Below, piece by piece: positions 47,621 to 55,882 of a DNA stretch of 62,678 nucleotides. The first letter of the stretch is position 1, and every line of letters begins with the position of its first letter. The DNA is taken from NCBI GenBank assembly GCA_026391655.1, contig JAPLDR010000100.1:1-62678 (forward strand), given 5' to 3'. The position numbers and the translations under genes are program-made. Source of the DNA: Bacteroidia bacterium (lineage in GTDB: Bacteria; Bacteroidota; Bacteroidia; Bacteroidales; Prolixibacteraceae). The notes under the pieces are model-generated. The model saw only the letters and a program-made list of their open reading frames with translations. It was not told the DNA's origin and did no database searches.

Positions 47621-47952
47621 AAATCAAAAGTTAGAATGCATTCATCATATATACTCAATTTTTGACAACATGAAATATTAATTTCATTAGACTTGATACA
47701 ACCAAGCAAAACTCCAATATGTGAATTACATTCAGTTCCATTCGAAGTCAAATTTTTACAATTTTTAAAGGCAATAGTAATTTTATCTTCTAATAAAACA
47801 ATTTTAACATTTTGATAATTTCTACCCGAAATTTGTTCGCCTTCAATAATTGCCCTTAATGATTTCGGAATGTATAAAGAAACTTCATTTTTATGATATG
47901 AAGATTCAATATAATCAGACCAAAAAACTATTTCTTTTTCCTTTAAATTCAT
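47617..47952 (-). CDS. Small Cys-rich protein of the RiPP island
   Basis: A 111-residue protein with no family I recognise. The N-terminal half has VFWSDYIESSYHKNEVSLYI and ends in beta-like segments. The C-terminal half holds six cysteines (FKNCKNLTSNGTEC, LLGCIKS, NISCCQKLSIYDEC), enough to bind a metal or Fe-S cluster or to form a thiol site. It starts at the ATG overlapping the previous stop (ATGA at 47952-47949); an ATG four codons upstream is also possible. Its stop overlaps the radical SAM start. The coupling suggests a partner or chaperone of that enzyme. Confidence 0.7.
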   Translation of the reverse strand: MNLKEKEIVFWSDYIESSYHKNEVSLYIPKSLRAIIEGEQISGRNYQNVKIVLLEDKITIAFKNCKNLTSNGTECNSHIGVLLGCIKSNEINISCCQKLSIYDECILTFDL

Positions 47953-48800
47953 AACTTTTTGCATTGTAATAACAACTGGGTAGTTTCTTTATCTGAATCT
48001 TCATCAAAATCGAAGTATTCCAACTTAATGATTTTTGCTTTACAACTTAAATAATCAATGATTTTCGAAATCGGAAACCCAAAACCGTTATCAATTTTTG
48101 TAAAAACCTGAAGATGAAATATCGGAATAAAAAAATCCTTCAACCTATTGAATGGTTTACTATAAACAGGAATAGTGATCCACAATTCCCCATTTTTATT
48201 TGTCTTTTTTAATGCTTCATCTATCACACTATATGGATTTGGCACATGTTCTAACAAATAAAACATCCAAATAAAATTAAAATACTCATCTTCAAAATTT
48301 AAACTATTTGCATTTGATATTTTAAATGCTGAGGAGTAGTTGCTATAATCAACAATATCAGCAAAATAAAATTCAAATGGTAATTCGAAGATATTTTCTT
48401 CAAAACAATTACCACAAGCGAGATTTAAAATCTTTGAGTTTTTATCTATAAGATCAACTTCGCTTTTCAATAAATTGTGAGAATAAAAGTTGGATTGATG
48501 TAATTTACTATTGCGATTAAAGACCTTATCTAAATAGTAATTAAGGCAAAGAGAAAATTTCTCCGAAAAACCATTATTAAAAGTCTCGGGAATTAATGGA
48601 TCGAAATAAATTGCAGTTCTTTTGTTGTCTCTTGATTGTACAATATATGTTTTTGTATTTTCTGTAACTTTTTGAATTATTAAGAACTCAGATAATGCAA
48701 GATAATCGATAAATTGACCTGTATAATTGATAAATAATAAATCACAATCATTATTTGGCAGATAAAGTTTTAAACAAAATTCATTGATCATATCAATCAT
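47949..48800 (-). CDS. SAM-dependent methyltransferase-like protein
   Basis: A 283-residue protein. The first 110 residues are a distinct domain of unknown type (LYLPNNDCDLLFINYTGQFI). From about 115 it carries a class I methyltransferase fold: KILNLACGNCFEENIFELPF (SAM-binding loop at about 123-142), YFADIVDYSNY, SLNFEDEYFNFIWMFYLLEH then VPNPYSVIDEALKK, of the Methyltransf_11 type. It overlaps the PqqD stop by 8 nt. Likely to methylate the peptide or a precursor, or to supply methyl groups; target inferred from context. Confidence 0.8.
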   Translation of the reverse strand: MIDMINEFCLKLYLPNNDCDLLFINYTGQFIDYLALSEFLIIQKVTENTKTYIVQSRDNKRTAIYFDPLIPETFNNGFSEKFSLCLNYYLDKVFNRNSKLHQSNFYSHNLLKSEVDLIDKNSKILNLACGNCFEENIFELPFEFYFADIVDYSNYSSAFKISNANSLNFEDEYFNFIWMFYLLEHVPNPYSVIDEALKKTNKNGELWITIPVYSKPFNRLKDFFIPIFHLQVFTKIDNGFGFPISKIIDYLSCKAKIIKLEYFDFDEDSDKETTQLLLQCKKL

Positions 48801-49101
48801 TTATTTCTTTTATAAATTGCAATTCAATAAGCTCGGTTAACAACTCTTTTATATCATTTGTGATTACATTAACATCCACGTCATATTCTTCAATTATGAT
48901 CTCCGCTATATCAATTGGAGAGATCCCATTTAGTATTTGATTTACAATCCAGAATCCAGTTTCAGGCAATTCATATATTAAACCAGTTTTTCGGTTTGAA
49001 AATAAAAAACGCCGTTCTTCATGAAACATTGTTTCAATACTTTCAATTTCTTGTCTAAGCAAATATTTTGCAGCCACTAAATCTCCATCAGAATAATTCA
49101 T
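48793..49101 (-). CDS. PqqD-like peptide recognition protein (RRE)
   Basis: A 102-residue protein matching the PqqD pattern: RRFLFSNRKTGLIYELPETG (about 30-49), then FWIVNQILNGISPIDIAEII, a DVDVNVITNDIKELLTELIE helix pair and a final LQFIKEI. Stand-alone PqqD proteins bind the leader of precursor peptides and present them to radical SAM or other modifying enzymes. It begins 8 nt after the stop of the 36-residue peptide gene and overlaps the methyltransferase-like gene. Of all genes in the island this is the strongest argument for a RiPP system. Confidence 0.85.
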   Translation of the reverse strand: MNYSDGDLVAAKYLLRQEIESIETMFHEERRFLFSNRKTGLIYELPETGFWIVNQILNGISPIDIAEIIIEEYDVDVNVITNDIKELLTELIELQFIKEIND

Positions 49102-49109
49102 AAGAGAAT

Positions 49110-49220
49110 TTACTTTTTATTTCTTATCGCGCCAGCGGTAAACGTTTTTGTTGCATCCGATCCACTTGGTAGGGCAATAATTTTCCCTTTTATTCCTTTA
49201 TATTCTTTAAGTTCTTTCAT
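49110..49220 (-). CDS. Candidate RiPP precursor peptide, 36 residues
   Basis: ATG at 49220, TAA at 49112-49110. The product opens MKELKEYKGIKGKIIALPSG and ends FTAGAIRNKK. It has a Lys/Glu-rich N-terminal half that could be a leader and a C-terminal half rich in Ser, Thr, Ala and Gly (GSDATKTFTAGA), with no Cys. It begins 15 nt after the nucleotidyltransferase stop and ends 8 nt before the PqqD start, in the same tight operon. It is too short for routine gene calling. No GG leader or known precursor family is recognised, so the precursor role rests on size and position. Confidence 0.7.
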   Translation of the reverse strand: MKELKEYKGIKGKIIALPSGSDATKTFTAGAIRNKK

Positions 49221-49235
49221 ATAATTGAATTTATT

Positions 49236-49946
49236 TTATTCTACAAAATTATACCATTCATTTTTATTTGTGAAGATTTTTTGAATTTTCCAATAAATAT
49301 TTTTCTTACTATCTAACAACTTGTTTTTAAGCAGTATTACATGATTGCCTATTTCCGTCTCGCCTTGTAATTCTTTTTCCAAAAATTCCATGTTCATTAG
49401 AAATGTTTTATAAAAACCGTAATCATTAAGTAACACCTTCGATACTCTCTCATAATACTCACCTTCTATGAATTTATACTCAAAAAGTAATGCACGGACA
49501 TCAAGAAAGTCAAAATACGAATTCGGTAGATTAACATTCTGCATTTTGGACAGAAAAAGATCTGGTATAGTTATCGTAGGATAGTTATTTATAAGTCTAT
49601 TTTTTAAAGCAATTCTATGACAATAATTTAACTCATCAAATACAAATTCAAACAACACACCTTCTTTAATAAAATACTGTTTTTTATATTTAAGAAAAGG
49701 AGTTTCGATATTTTCAACATAATCATTGTGTAATAAAATATTTCTAATTGCTTTTAATTCAGAATATTTGCAAATAATATCAACATCTTTTATTCTTCTG
49801 TTTTTTTCAATCAAATATTTATGCGAAGATGGACAATTAATCCATATTGCAACACCTCCATATAATCTTGCCAATATCTGATTATTTTCAAAAAGCTCAA
49901 TAATGCCTAATGCTTGATCAATTATATTTACATTGCTCGTTTCCAA
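49236..49946 (-). CDS. Nucleotidyltransferase family protein of the RiPP island
   Basis: A 236-residue protein with the minimal nucleotidyltransferase signature: ARLYGGVAIWINCPS with the Gly-Gly at about 30-31 and RRIKDVDIICKYSEL with the metal-binding Asp pair at about 54 and 56. A third acidic strand may be LFEFVFDELNY. The rest is helical. Similar uncharacterised nucleotidyltransferases sit beside PqqD-like genes in some modified-peptide clusters. It could adenylylate a peptide, protein or small molecule; alternatively it is an AbiEii-like antitoxin-system enzyme. It starts 2 nt after the phosphoesterase stop. Confidence 0.75.
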   Translation of the reverse strand: METSNVNIIDQALGIIELFENNQILARLYGGVAIWINCPSSHKYLIEKNRRIKDVDIICKYSELKAIRNILLHNDYVENIETPFLKYKKQYFIKEGVLFEFVFDELNYCHRIALKNRLINNYPTITIPDLFLSKMQNVNLPNSYFDFLDVRALLFEYKFIEGEYYERVSKVLLNDYGFYKTFLMNMEFLEKELQGETEIGNHVILLKNKLLDSKKNIYWKIQKIFTNKNEWYNFVE

Positions 49947-49948
49947 TT

Positions 49949-50893
49949 TTATCTTTCTAACCTATGAAACTTATTGATACAATTTTCGCTTAAATCAAAA
50001 TAATACCCTCTCAAAATACCCTGCGCATATTCAGAACCAGGATTAACACATAGAGTTTTTTGGATGAAAGTCTCAGCACAAGACTCATGAGTATGTCCGT
50101 GCAATGAAAGTAAAGGTTGGGAATCTTTTATTAATTTAAGAATGGCTTTACTTCCAACATGTACTTTTTTTATTTCACCTCCCTTGAATACAATTTTATA
50201 CTGTTTGTCAATTAATGGGGCATTATCCAATAAAGTATTGTACGGCGGACAATGAAAGTTAAAAATACAGTTCCCCATACGTTCGATGTTACCACCAATT
50301 ATCCTTTTAATTTCAATTTCAATTTCTTCTTCTGTTTTTTCTCTTGGTGTTGCCCATGGAGTAAATGGAACAGATGAATAATTAAGTATTTGAAATTCTT
50401 TAAAATTCACTATATTATTTATGCCGATTAAAATATTCTTACTTCTAAACCCATTTAGTGCACTATCCAATTCAATCAAATCATCATTTCCGGGACACAA
50501 TAAAAGTTTGTAATCTCGATCTTCATCATTATATTCTTTAACCCAATTCTTTAACCGTTCAATTACAGCTCCTAAAATTAAACCATCTGCCTTGAGCTGA
50601 TCATTTAAACACTCAACATATTGCTTAAAAGTTAATTCTAAAATATATTTTCCATAGTCTTCTGAATCTCTTAGAAATTCTGGATAATTCTTAATTTTCT
50701 CCTTTTGAATACAATTTGAACCCCCACTAACAATATACTTTTCCCCATTATCTTCAATTACAGGGATTACTTCTTTACCAGATAAATCTCCTGAGATAAT
50801 CAGTAAATCTATATTCAAATCTTTAGCCACTATTAGTGCTTTAAGGTACAACAGACTTGAACCATGAATATCTGTGACAAAAAAAATCTTCAT
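49949..50893 (-). CDS. Metallophosphoesterase
   Basis: A 314-residue calcineurin-like phosphoesterase with all metal-ligand motifs in order: VTDIH (Asp8, His10), SGDLSG (Asp36), CPGNDD (Asn136), FNFHCPP (His214) and LHGHTHE (His267, His269). No signal peptide, so cytoplasmic. It is coupled to the nucleotidyltransferase gene (2 nt gap), suggesting the pair adds and removes or processes a phosphate or nucleotide group. It could instead hydrolyse a signalling nucleotide. Substrate not deducible. Confidence 0.88.
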   Translation of the reverse strand: MKIFFVTDIHGSSLLYLKALIVAKDLNIDLLIISGDLSGKEVIPVIEDNGEKYIVSGGSNCIQKEKIKNYPEFLRDSEDYGKYILELTFKQYVECLNDQLKADGLILGAVIERLKNWVKEYNDEDRDYKLLLCPGNDDLIELDSALNGFRSKNILIGINNIVNFKEFQILNYSSVPFTPWATPREKTEEEIEIEIKRIIGGNIERMGNCIFNFHCPPYNTLLDNAPLIDKQYKIVFKGGEIKKVHVGSKAILKLIKDSQPLLSLHGHTHESCAETFIQKTLCVNPGSEYAQGILRGYYFDLSENCINKFHRLER

Positions 50894-50899
50894 TTTAAC

Positions 50900-52486
50900 T
50901 TATTCTGGTGGTAGTTGCGAATAAATATTATCAGTAGAAATACCATTTTTGAAATTCACTTTTTGCTGATACCAATATAAAATTACTAATATCGTTAATA
51001 TACCAGAAAGAATAGCCATAATTACATAACTGTGAACAACCTCTTTCAAAGTAATAAAGATAAAAAACCAACCAAAGAAAAAAGTAAAAAATCCACACAA
51101 TGTAATCAGGGGAATTCCAAAGACGGATCCTTTTACTGGCAATTGTCTATAAATTTCCGGCTTTTTATATGGCAGAAGAATTCCAGTCAACCCGTAAAGC
51201 CAGAAAATAAAAAAGGTACAAAACATTGTAGCACCGATAACCAAACTTATGTTATATGTCTGAAAAATCACACCAAAAATAGCTATTAAAGCAACTATAT
51301 GAGTTGCCCAAGTTGGTGCACCATTTGACTCATTATATTTCGAAAAAGAATGAGGTAATGCACGATCCATTGATAAGGCAAAAATGATTCGCGAAGTAGA
51401 TAAGAAAATTGGTGGAATGCTATTTACAAACCAAAGGACAATCATAAGGGCTAAACATAAACCCAAAAGAGGAATTCTTGAAATAGAAATAATGTAAAAT
51501 GGGATGGATGGTTTTACGTTGATGAGGTTATCTGGTAATAAAACCTTGGCTTGATCCTGAGAAGTAACAAAATCAAAAGCACTAATAAAATCTCCAAAAG
51601 GTATAAAAACAGCAAATGCCAGTAAAATATAAATTAAACTAACCCCCAACCACCCCAATAAAAATCCTTTTAATAAATTTTTATTGGGATTCTGAATTTC
51701 ACTTCCTGCATAACAAGACATTTCAATACCATTATATGCCCATATCACAATCAAAAAAAGCCCTACAGTTGAACCAAAGGAAAATGAAGTATGCTTCCAT
51801 CCAAAACCACTTGCGAGAGTTATAATATTTTGGAAGGAGCCAGTACCCCAAGTGCTATTAAATATTTCAATTGCATTCTGCTTTGATGCAAAAAAGAAAT
51901 AAAGAATAACAATTAAACTTGTAAAAAGAGGAATATAAAAGAAAATTCTCATCACTTTTTTAAAAGTTTTCATCCCTTTAAGTGTAACAAACCAGAATAA
52001 TAATACCCAAATAATTCCACCAACTATATTGCCAGCTTTTGAAGAGAATAGTTCGCCAACATAAATTAGATCATAAAACTCATAAGCTTTACCGGCTATG
52101 ATAAGAATACTGCCCAGAATATTCATAATGATATTTCCCAATATTCCAGCGACTAAGGCTTGACCGAAAACATATAACATTGCACCAATATATCCCATCG
52201 TTGGACTTACAACACGACTAACCGCTACATATAAGCTCCCTGCTCGTGGCATACCTGAAGCAAGTAAAGAAATGAGAAAAACTATAGGTAAAAAAACTAT
52301 CATACCAATTATAAATGCCACTCCGACACTGCCTCCCGGATATTTAGTTTGCATATTGACAGAATAGTATAATATACCTGATGCAGCAGGTGCCGCAATT
52401 GACATTATCATTATATCAAACCAGGATAATTCTTTAACTAACCCTGATTTTTCTCTTATAAAAGGATTATTCGACATAGAAATCAT
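50900..52486 (-). CDS. APC superfamily permease
   Basis: A 528-residue inner-membrane protein with about 12 membrane helices. The N-terminal WFDIMIMSIAAPAASGILYY, GMPRAGSLYVAVSRVVSPTM and IVIWAYNGIEMSCYAGSEIQ are typical of the amino acid-polyamine-organocation family. Such carriers usually import amino acids; export is also known. In this operon it could supply an amino-acid substrate or move the product. No ABC exporter or protease is seen in the cluster. The start at 52486 overlaps the preceding gene by 20 nt; a second in-frame ATG lies three codons in. Confidence 0.85.
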   Translation of the reverse strand: MISMSNNPFIREKSGLVKELSWFDIMIMSIAAPAASGILYYSVNMQTKYPGGSVGVAFIIGMIVFLPIVFLISLLASGMPRAGSLYVAVSRVVSPTMGYIGAMLYVFGQALVAGILGNIIMNILGSILIIAGKAYEFYDLIYVGELFSSKAGNIVGGIIWVLLFWFVTLKGMKTFKKVMRIFFYIPLFTSLIVILYFFFASKQNAIEIFNSTWGTGSFQNIITLASGFGWKHTSFSFGSTVGLFLIVIWAYNGIEMSCYAGSEIQNPNKNLLKGFLLGWLGVSLIYILLAFAVFIPFGDFISAFDFVTSQDQAKVLLPDNLINVKPSIPFYIISISRIPLLGLCLALMIVLWFVNSIPPIFLSTSRIIFALSMDRALPHSFSKYNESNGAPTWATHIVALIAIFGVIFQTYNISLVIGATMFCTFFIFWLYGLTGILLPYKKPEIYRQLPVKGSVFGIPLITLCGFFTFFFGWFFIFITLKEVVHSYVIMAILSGILTILVILYWYQQKVNFKNGISTDNIYSQLPPE

Positions 52487-53921
52487 TTAAAAAATTAGAG
52501 ATTTGTTGAACTTTATCATTGTTTATATCTAATAATTCTTGCGAAAAAGTTTTGGGGAACAATCTAGGGTTTGACCAATTTCCTAGAGTTTCATCTATAA
52601 TTATTTGACAATCATTTGTTTTTAATTCTTTAAAAACAGGAAAATTATTTAATGGTTCTTTTAAAAGGATTCTTTCATTTAATATATTTTCAATGTAAGA
52701 TATGTATCCCTTATGTAAAGCTCCAGAATCTCTTTCTAAAATTCTAATGAATGGAAATTTAGTGTCAATTATACCTAGAATTTCACTTTCACCAATTCGC
52801 ATTTTATTATTTATCTCAATAATCCGACTTTTCAAAAAGAAATTCAGGTCACAGTCTTTGATTTCTTTTAGCAAGCTCGACTTATCAAATACATATATAT
52901 CAATTTTTAGAATAGAATTTAATATGTAAAACGGAATGATTCTTTTTGAAATGTATTCTAATGAATACCTATTAAAATCAACAACAAGAATTCTTGATAC
53001 TCTCAGACTTGAATTATTTAAAAGACCTCTTTTCGTATGAGCCAATATTCTTATGAATTCTTTATCGTTAAACCAAGTATATTCATCTGATTTTAAAAAT
53101 GTTGAATCAGTGGTAATTATTGATGCAACCTCATCCATAGAAAGATGGTCAATAATTTTGCAAAGTATATCAATATATATTTTTATATTTTGATTAGATG
53201 CAATTTCATATTTCCGAATGGATGAAGGTATATGCTTATATGTTGAAAAAAATAAATCGTGAATTGCTTCATACGCTTTTTTATTATCTTCTTTTAACTT
53301 AGTTGAAATCAAAGGGAGAGATGGTTTAGTTATCCGGAAACCCTCAATAAATATTTTACAGTTTTCAGCTGGCAAATACGGTACAATAGGTTTGAAAATA
53401 CTAATATCTAAATCTCGTATACATTTTTCACATGATATGCCTTTAAAATTCTGACAAATCAAACATTCTACATCAAATCCAGATAGGTCTCCTATTTCAA
53501 TTAATGTTGTTTTTGCTAAATAGTTTTCTGCAAAAATTGCAAGATAAGCAAAAAGAATAGGAAATAATTGTTTTAGAGGATATTGAACTATCTCATTATC
53601 AAAATCTTTTTTAAGAACTTCACCTTTTTCTGATTTATTCGAAAATGCAATAAATATTTTCTCCGACCAAAAAATTTTATTTGAATCTGAAAGATTTAAA
53701 TCATCAATAGTTGCTACGACAATATTGAGCTCTTTAAAATTATCTTCCTTTAAATCTTTGATTTCAAAATCATATATGCTTATGTTACTAAGCTTGTCTT
53801 TTATATAGTTTATTAATTTCCTATAATCATTTCGAAGTTTAGTATCACTCCAGAAAAAAACAATACTATTAATTGTTTTTTTCTCATCACTCACTTTCTG
53901 GATTTTATCCTTTAGTTTCAT
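52467..53921 (-). CDS. Orphan protein with a CxxC-CxxC motif
   Basis: A 484-residue protein I cannot assign. It opens with a Rossmann-like run (INSIVFFWSDTKLRNDYRKL, FKELNIVVATIDDLNL, KIFIAFSNKS), resembling a receiver or TIR-like fold in the first 100 residues. A cysteine cluster CLICQNFKGISCEKC at about 153-167 could bind zinc or an Fe-S cluster. The second half has ILVVDFNRYSLEYISKRIIP and IDIYVFDKSSLLKEI. No membrane helix. It is translated in overlap with the permease gene, so it belongs to the operon, perhaps as a regulator or a modifying enzyme. Confidence 0.65.
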   Translation of the reverse strand: MKLKDKIQKVSDEKKTINSIVFFWSDTKLRNDYRKLINYIKDKLSNISIYDFEIKDLKEDNFKELNIVVATIDDLNLSDSNKIFWSEKIFIAFSNKSEKGEVLKKDFDNEIVQYPLKQLFPILFAYLAIFAENYLAKTTLIEIGDLSGFDVECLICQNFKGISCEKCIRDLDISIFKPIVPYLPAENCKIFIEGFRITKPSLPLISTKLKEDNKKAYEAIHDLFFSTYKHIPSSIRKYEIASNQNIKIYIDILCKIIDHLSMDEVASIITTDSTFLKSDEYTWFNDKEFIRILAHTKRGLLNNSSLRVSRILVVDFNRYSLEYISKRIIPFYILNSILKIDIYVFDKSSLLKEIKDCDLNFFLKSRIIEINNKMRIGESEILGIIDTKFPFIRILERDSGALHKGYISYIENILNERILLKEPLNNFPVFKELKTNDCQIIIDETLGNWSNPRLFPKTFSQELLDINNDKVQQISNFLNDFYVE

Positions 53922-53933
53922 AGCAGTCTATTA

Positions 53934-54545
53934 CTATTTCAATAAATAACCTCTCAGTGTCCGAATCAATATTGCACGAGATGTGTAAAATTCGCTAATA
54001 TGTCTCAGATTACTACTTGTATCACTTTGAAATGCCATTCTTAAAGTTGTTAACTTATCTTTCAAATCATCACATTTCTCTTTTATGATCTTCTCTTCAT
54101 TTTCATGAATTAGATCTTCAATTTCAAAAGTGAAATTGTCTAGATATAATTCTAAAGATTGTAATATAAATGTAATTTCATTATGATTTCTAGTATGGGC
54201 TAACTCATAATTGAGTTGATCAACTCCGTTTCTTAAAATTTCAATAAAAGAATTGAAGGTTGAAGATTTTATTTGTGTAACTAAGTTTATTTCGTTAAAA
54301 AATTCTCCCACTTTAGAGAACTTATATAACACAAATACATTGACAAAAGTCAAAAAAGTACCAAAGATGCCTGAAACATAGCCCGCGAATTCATACCATT
54401 TAGATATTTCATTTGGGAAAGGATGCTTTACAAATTCTCCTACAAAAAGCGAAAGTAAAAAAATAGTTATTATGACACCCACAAATAATAATATTTTCAA
54501 AATGGTATAAATAAAATCGCTTTTTTTATTATTATTGGATCTCAT
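53934..54545 (-). CDS. Two-helix membrane protein, first gene of the RiPP island
   Basis: A 203-residue protein with two membrane helices (FIYTILKILLFVGVIITIFL at about 11-30 and FAGYVSGIFGTFLTFVNVFV at about 48-67) and a cytoplasmic helical tail with coiled-coil character. The overall plan recalls putative phage abortive-infection membrane proteins (PF16872 type) but I see no diagnostic motif. It starts at the ATG at 54545 and is followed after 12 nt by the orphan CxxC gene. The operon promoter is expected in 54546-54640, where AT-rich sequence with near-matches to TAnnTTTG occurs. Confidence 0.6.
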   Translation of the reverse strand: MRSNNNKKSDFIYTILKILLFVGVIITIFLLSLFVGEFVKHPFPNEISKWYEFAGYVSGIFGTFLTFVNVFVLYKFSKVGEFFNEINLVTQIKSSTFNSFIEILRNGVDQLNYELAHTRNHNEITFILQSLELYLDNFTFEIEDLIHENEEKIIKEKCDDLKDKLTTLRMAFQSDTSSNLRHISEFYTSRAILIRTLRGYLLK

Positions 54546-54638
54546 AGAAAAAGTATTGATGCGTAAAAGTAATAATAAATTATAATAATTATGAGAGAAA
54601 CTACAAAATATTCTTTCCGAAAGTCATAATTCGTATAT

Positions 54639-55260
54639 TCAAGTTAAAAATGCGACAAATTCATTCAAAGATGAATAAAAATTTGGGATGATATATTGAT
54701 TTTGTTTTTTGCTTGGTCTTAGATTTGCTTTGTTCTGTATCATTTTAATATACTCTCTATCGTACAAATCGAAATTGCTTCCTTTTATTATGTATTGCTT
54801 GATTAGTTTGTTCTTATGTTTAAGAATCCCCCTCTCCAATAAAGAATATGGGTATGCAATATAGAAGTCAGCCCTCAGTTTTTTGGCGTTTAATTCATGC
54901 TGGGTAAACTCTGAATCGTCATAGAATGCAAGCGTGTTAACTTCATCCCTAAAGGCAAATAGTAATCTTACCGTTGCTTTAGCTACATCCTCGGCTTGTT
55001 TGCCAGAGTCCATCTTTTCCATCAGCAAGAAGCCCATTTTGCGCTCGGCAATTGTGATGATCCTTTGCCATTTCACCAATAACTGTGACAATTTTCCTGT
55101 CCCCACACCGTTCTTGGGTATCCACAATGGCAAGTCACAACTCTATTGACACTTAATTTTTGATGTTCACCTGCTTGCAACTCCTCGGTCGCTTCCGGTG
55201 TTTTTAACCGATGGCGAGTATGGTTCCGGATGCGAAGAATAGAAGCAGGTAGAACTAATC
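54639..55260 (-). pseudogene. IS30 family transposase remnant
   Basis: The 164-codon frame ending at 54639 reads as the catalytic C-terminus of an IS30 transposase: ITIAERKMGFLLMEKMDSGK, AFYDDSEFTQHELNAKKLRA then DFYIAYPYSLLERGILKHKN (with the second Asp and the Glu of the DDE triad), and RPSKKQNQYIIPNFYSSLNE. Upstream, pieces such as NHTRHRLKT appear in another frame to about 55260 and the N-terminal DNA-binding half is gone. Frameshifted and 5'-truncated, hence inactive. It marks the upstream border of the RiPP island. Confidence 0.8.
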
Positions 55261-55466
55261 CAACCATTTACATTCTTTACAAAATAACCCAGCTTGTGAG
55301 GGATTTATCGCTTAATCCCGCCCTGCATATAGTTTAACATGTTGAGTGAAATACCGGAGGACACTGCAATATATGAGATTATTTCTTGATTTTTTTGTAT
55401 ATTTAATGGTTATTGATCCAATAGCAGCAAAGGGATTGGTTGATAAATATTTTAAACCTTAAAATC

Positions 55467-55625
55467 ATGGGCTTAATAAAAGAACCGGAAGGAGTTGATT
55501 TTGTAATTCAAAGTAAACCTCTGACTGAAAAACAAGAAAGAGAACTAAGTGCATTTATTGCAAAGAGGAAAATTGAGATTAAAAAACTGGCGAAAAAAGA
55601 CACATACACTCGTCAACGGGTATAA
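55467..55625 (+). CDS. Small hypothetical protein, 52 residues
   Basis: The frame opens at 55440, but the ATG at 55467 gives MGLIKEPEGVDFVIQSKPLT then EKQERELSAFIAKRKIEIKK, a pattern seen in short Bacteroidota proteins of the EPxGVDFxxxSxPLTxxE type that often sit next to toxin-like genes. Function unknown. Possibly an antitoxin-like partner, but no recognisable toxin follows. Between 55261 and 55466 nothing else is seen. Confidence 0.5.
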   Translation: MGLIKEPEGVDFVIQSKPLTEKQERELSAFIAKRKIEIKKLAKKDTYTRQRV

Positions 55626-55882
55626 TTTGATCCCTATTACCACTCGTTTGCATCTGCCTGCCCCGTTTCCCTGGATAACCCTCATTATAATTGGTAGTCT
55701 GGCAATGGGAATAACACTTAAAAGCGATCCTGAAATCATTAGTAGACAGATTAGTGTAAAGTCTATTCCACAGATGTATACAACATATAGCAGCTTAAAG
55801 TACTTGCTAAATGCTACAGATGCAAAATACTTTAAGCCGGTACGTCTTTCACCTGTTGGAAGCAAGAAAAAACCTACTTATC

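Larger units (their letters stand above)
45983..54545 (-). other. Putative RiPP-type biosynthetic island (ten-gene operon)
   Basis: Ten genes on the minus strand with gaps of 2-15 nt or overlaps of 4-20 nt, visibly AT-rich compared with both flanks. In order of transcription: membrane protein, orphan CxxC protein, APC permease, metallophosphoesterase, nucleotidyltransferase, 36-residue peptide, PqqD-like protein, methyltransferase-like protein, small Cys-rich protein, radical SAM protein. The peptide plus PqqD plus radical SAM core is the hallmark of ribosomally made, modified peptides. The island is bordered by the 21-bp minisatellite and an IS30 remnant. Confidence 0.7.

Noticed and set aside
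45983-54545. The island as a plain amino-acid transport and DNA-repair cluster
   Set aside because: PqqD-like and B12-type radical SAM genes with a peptide gene between them are not explained by that reading.
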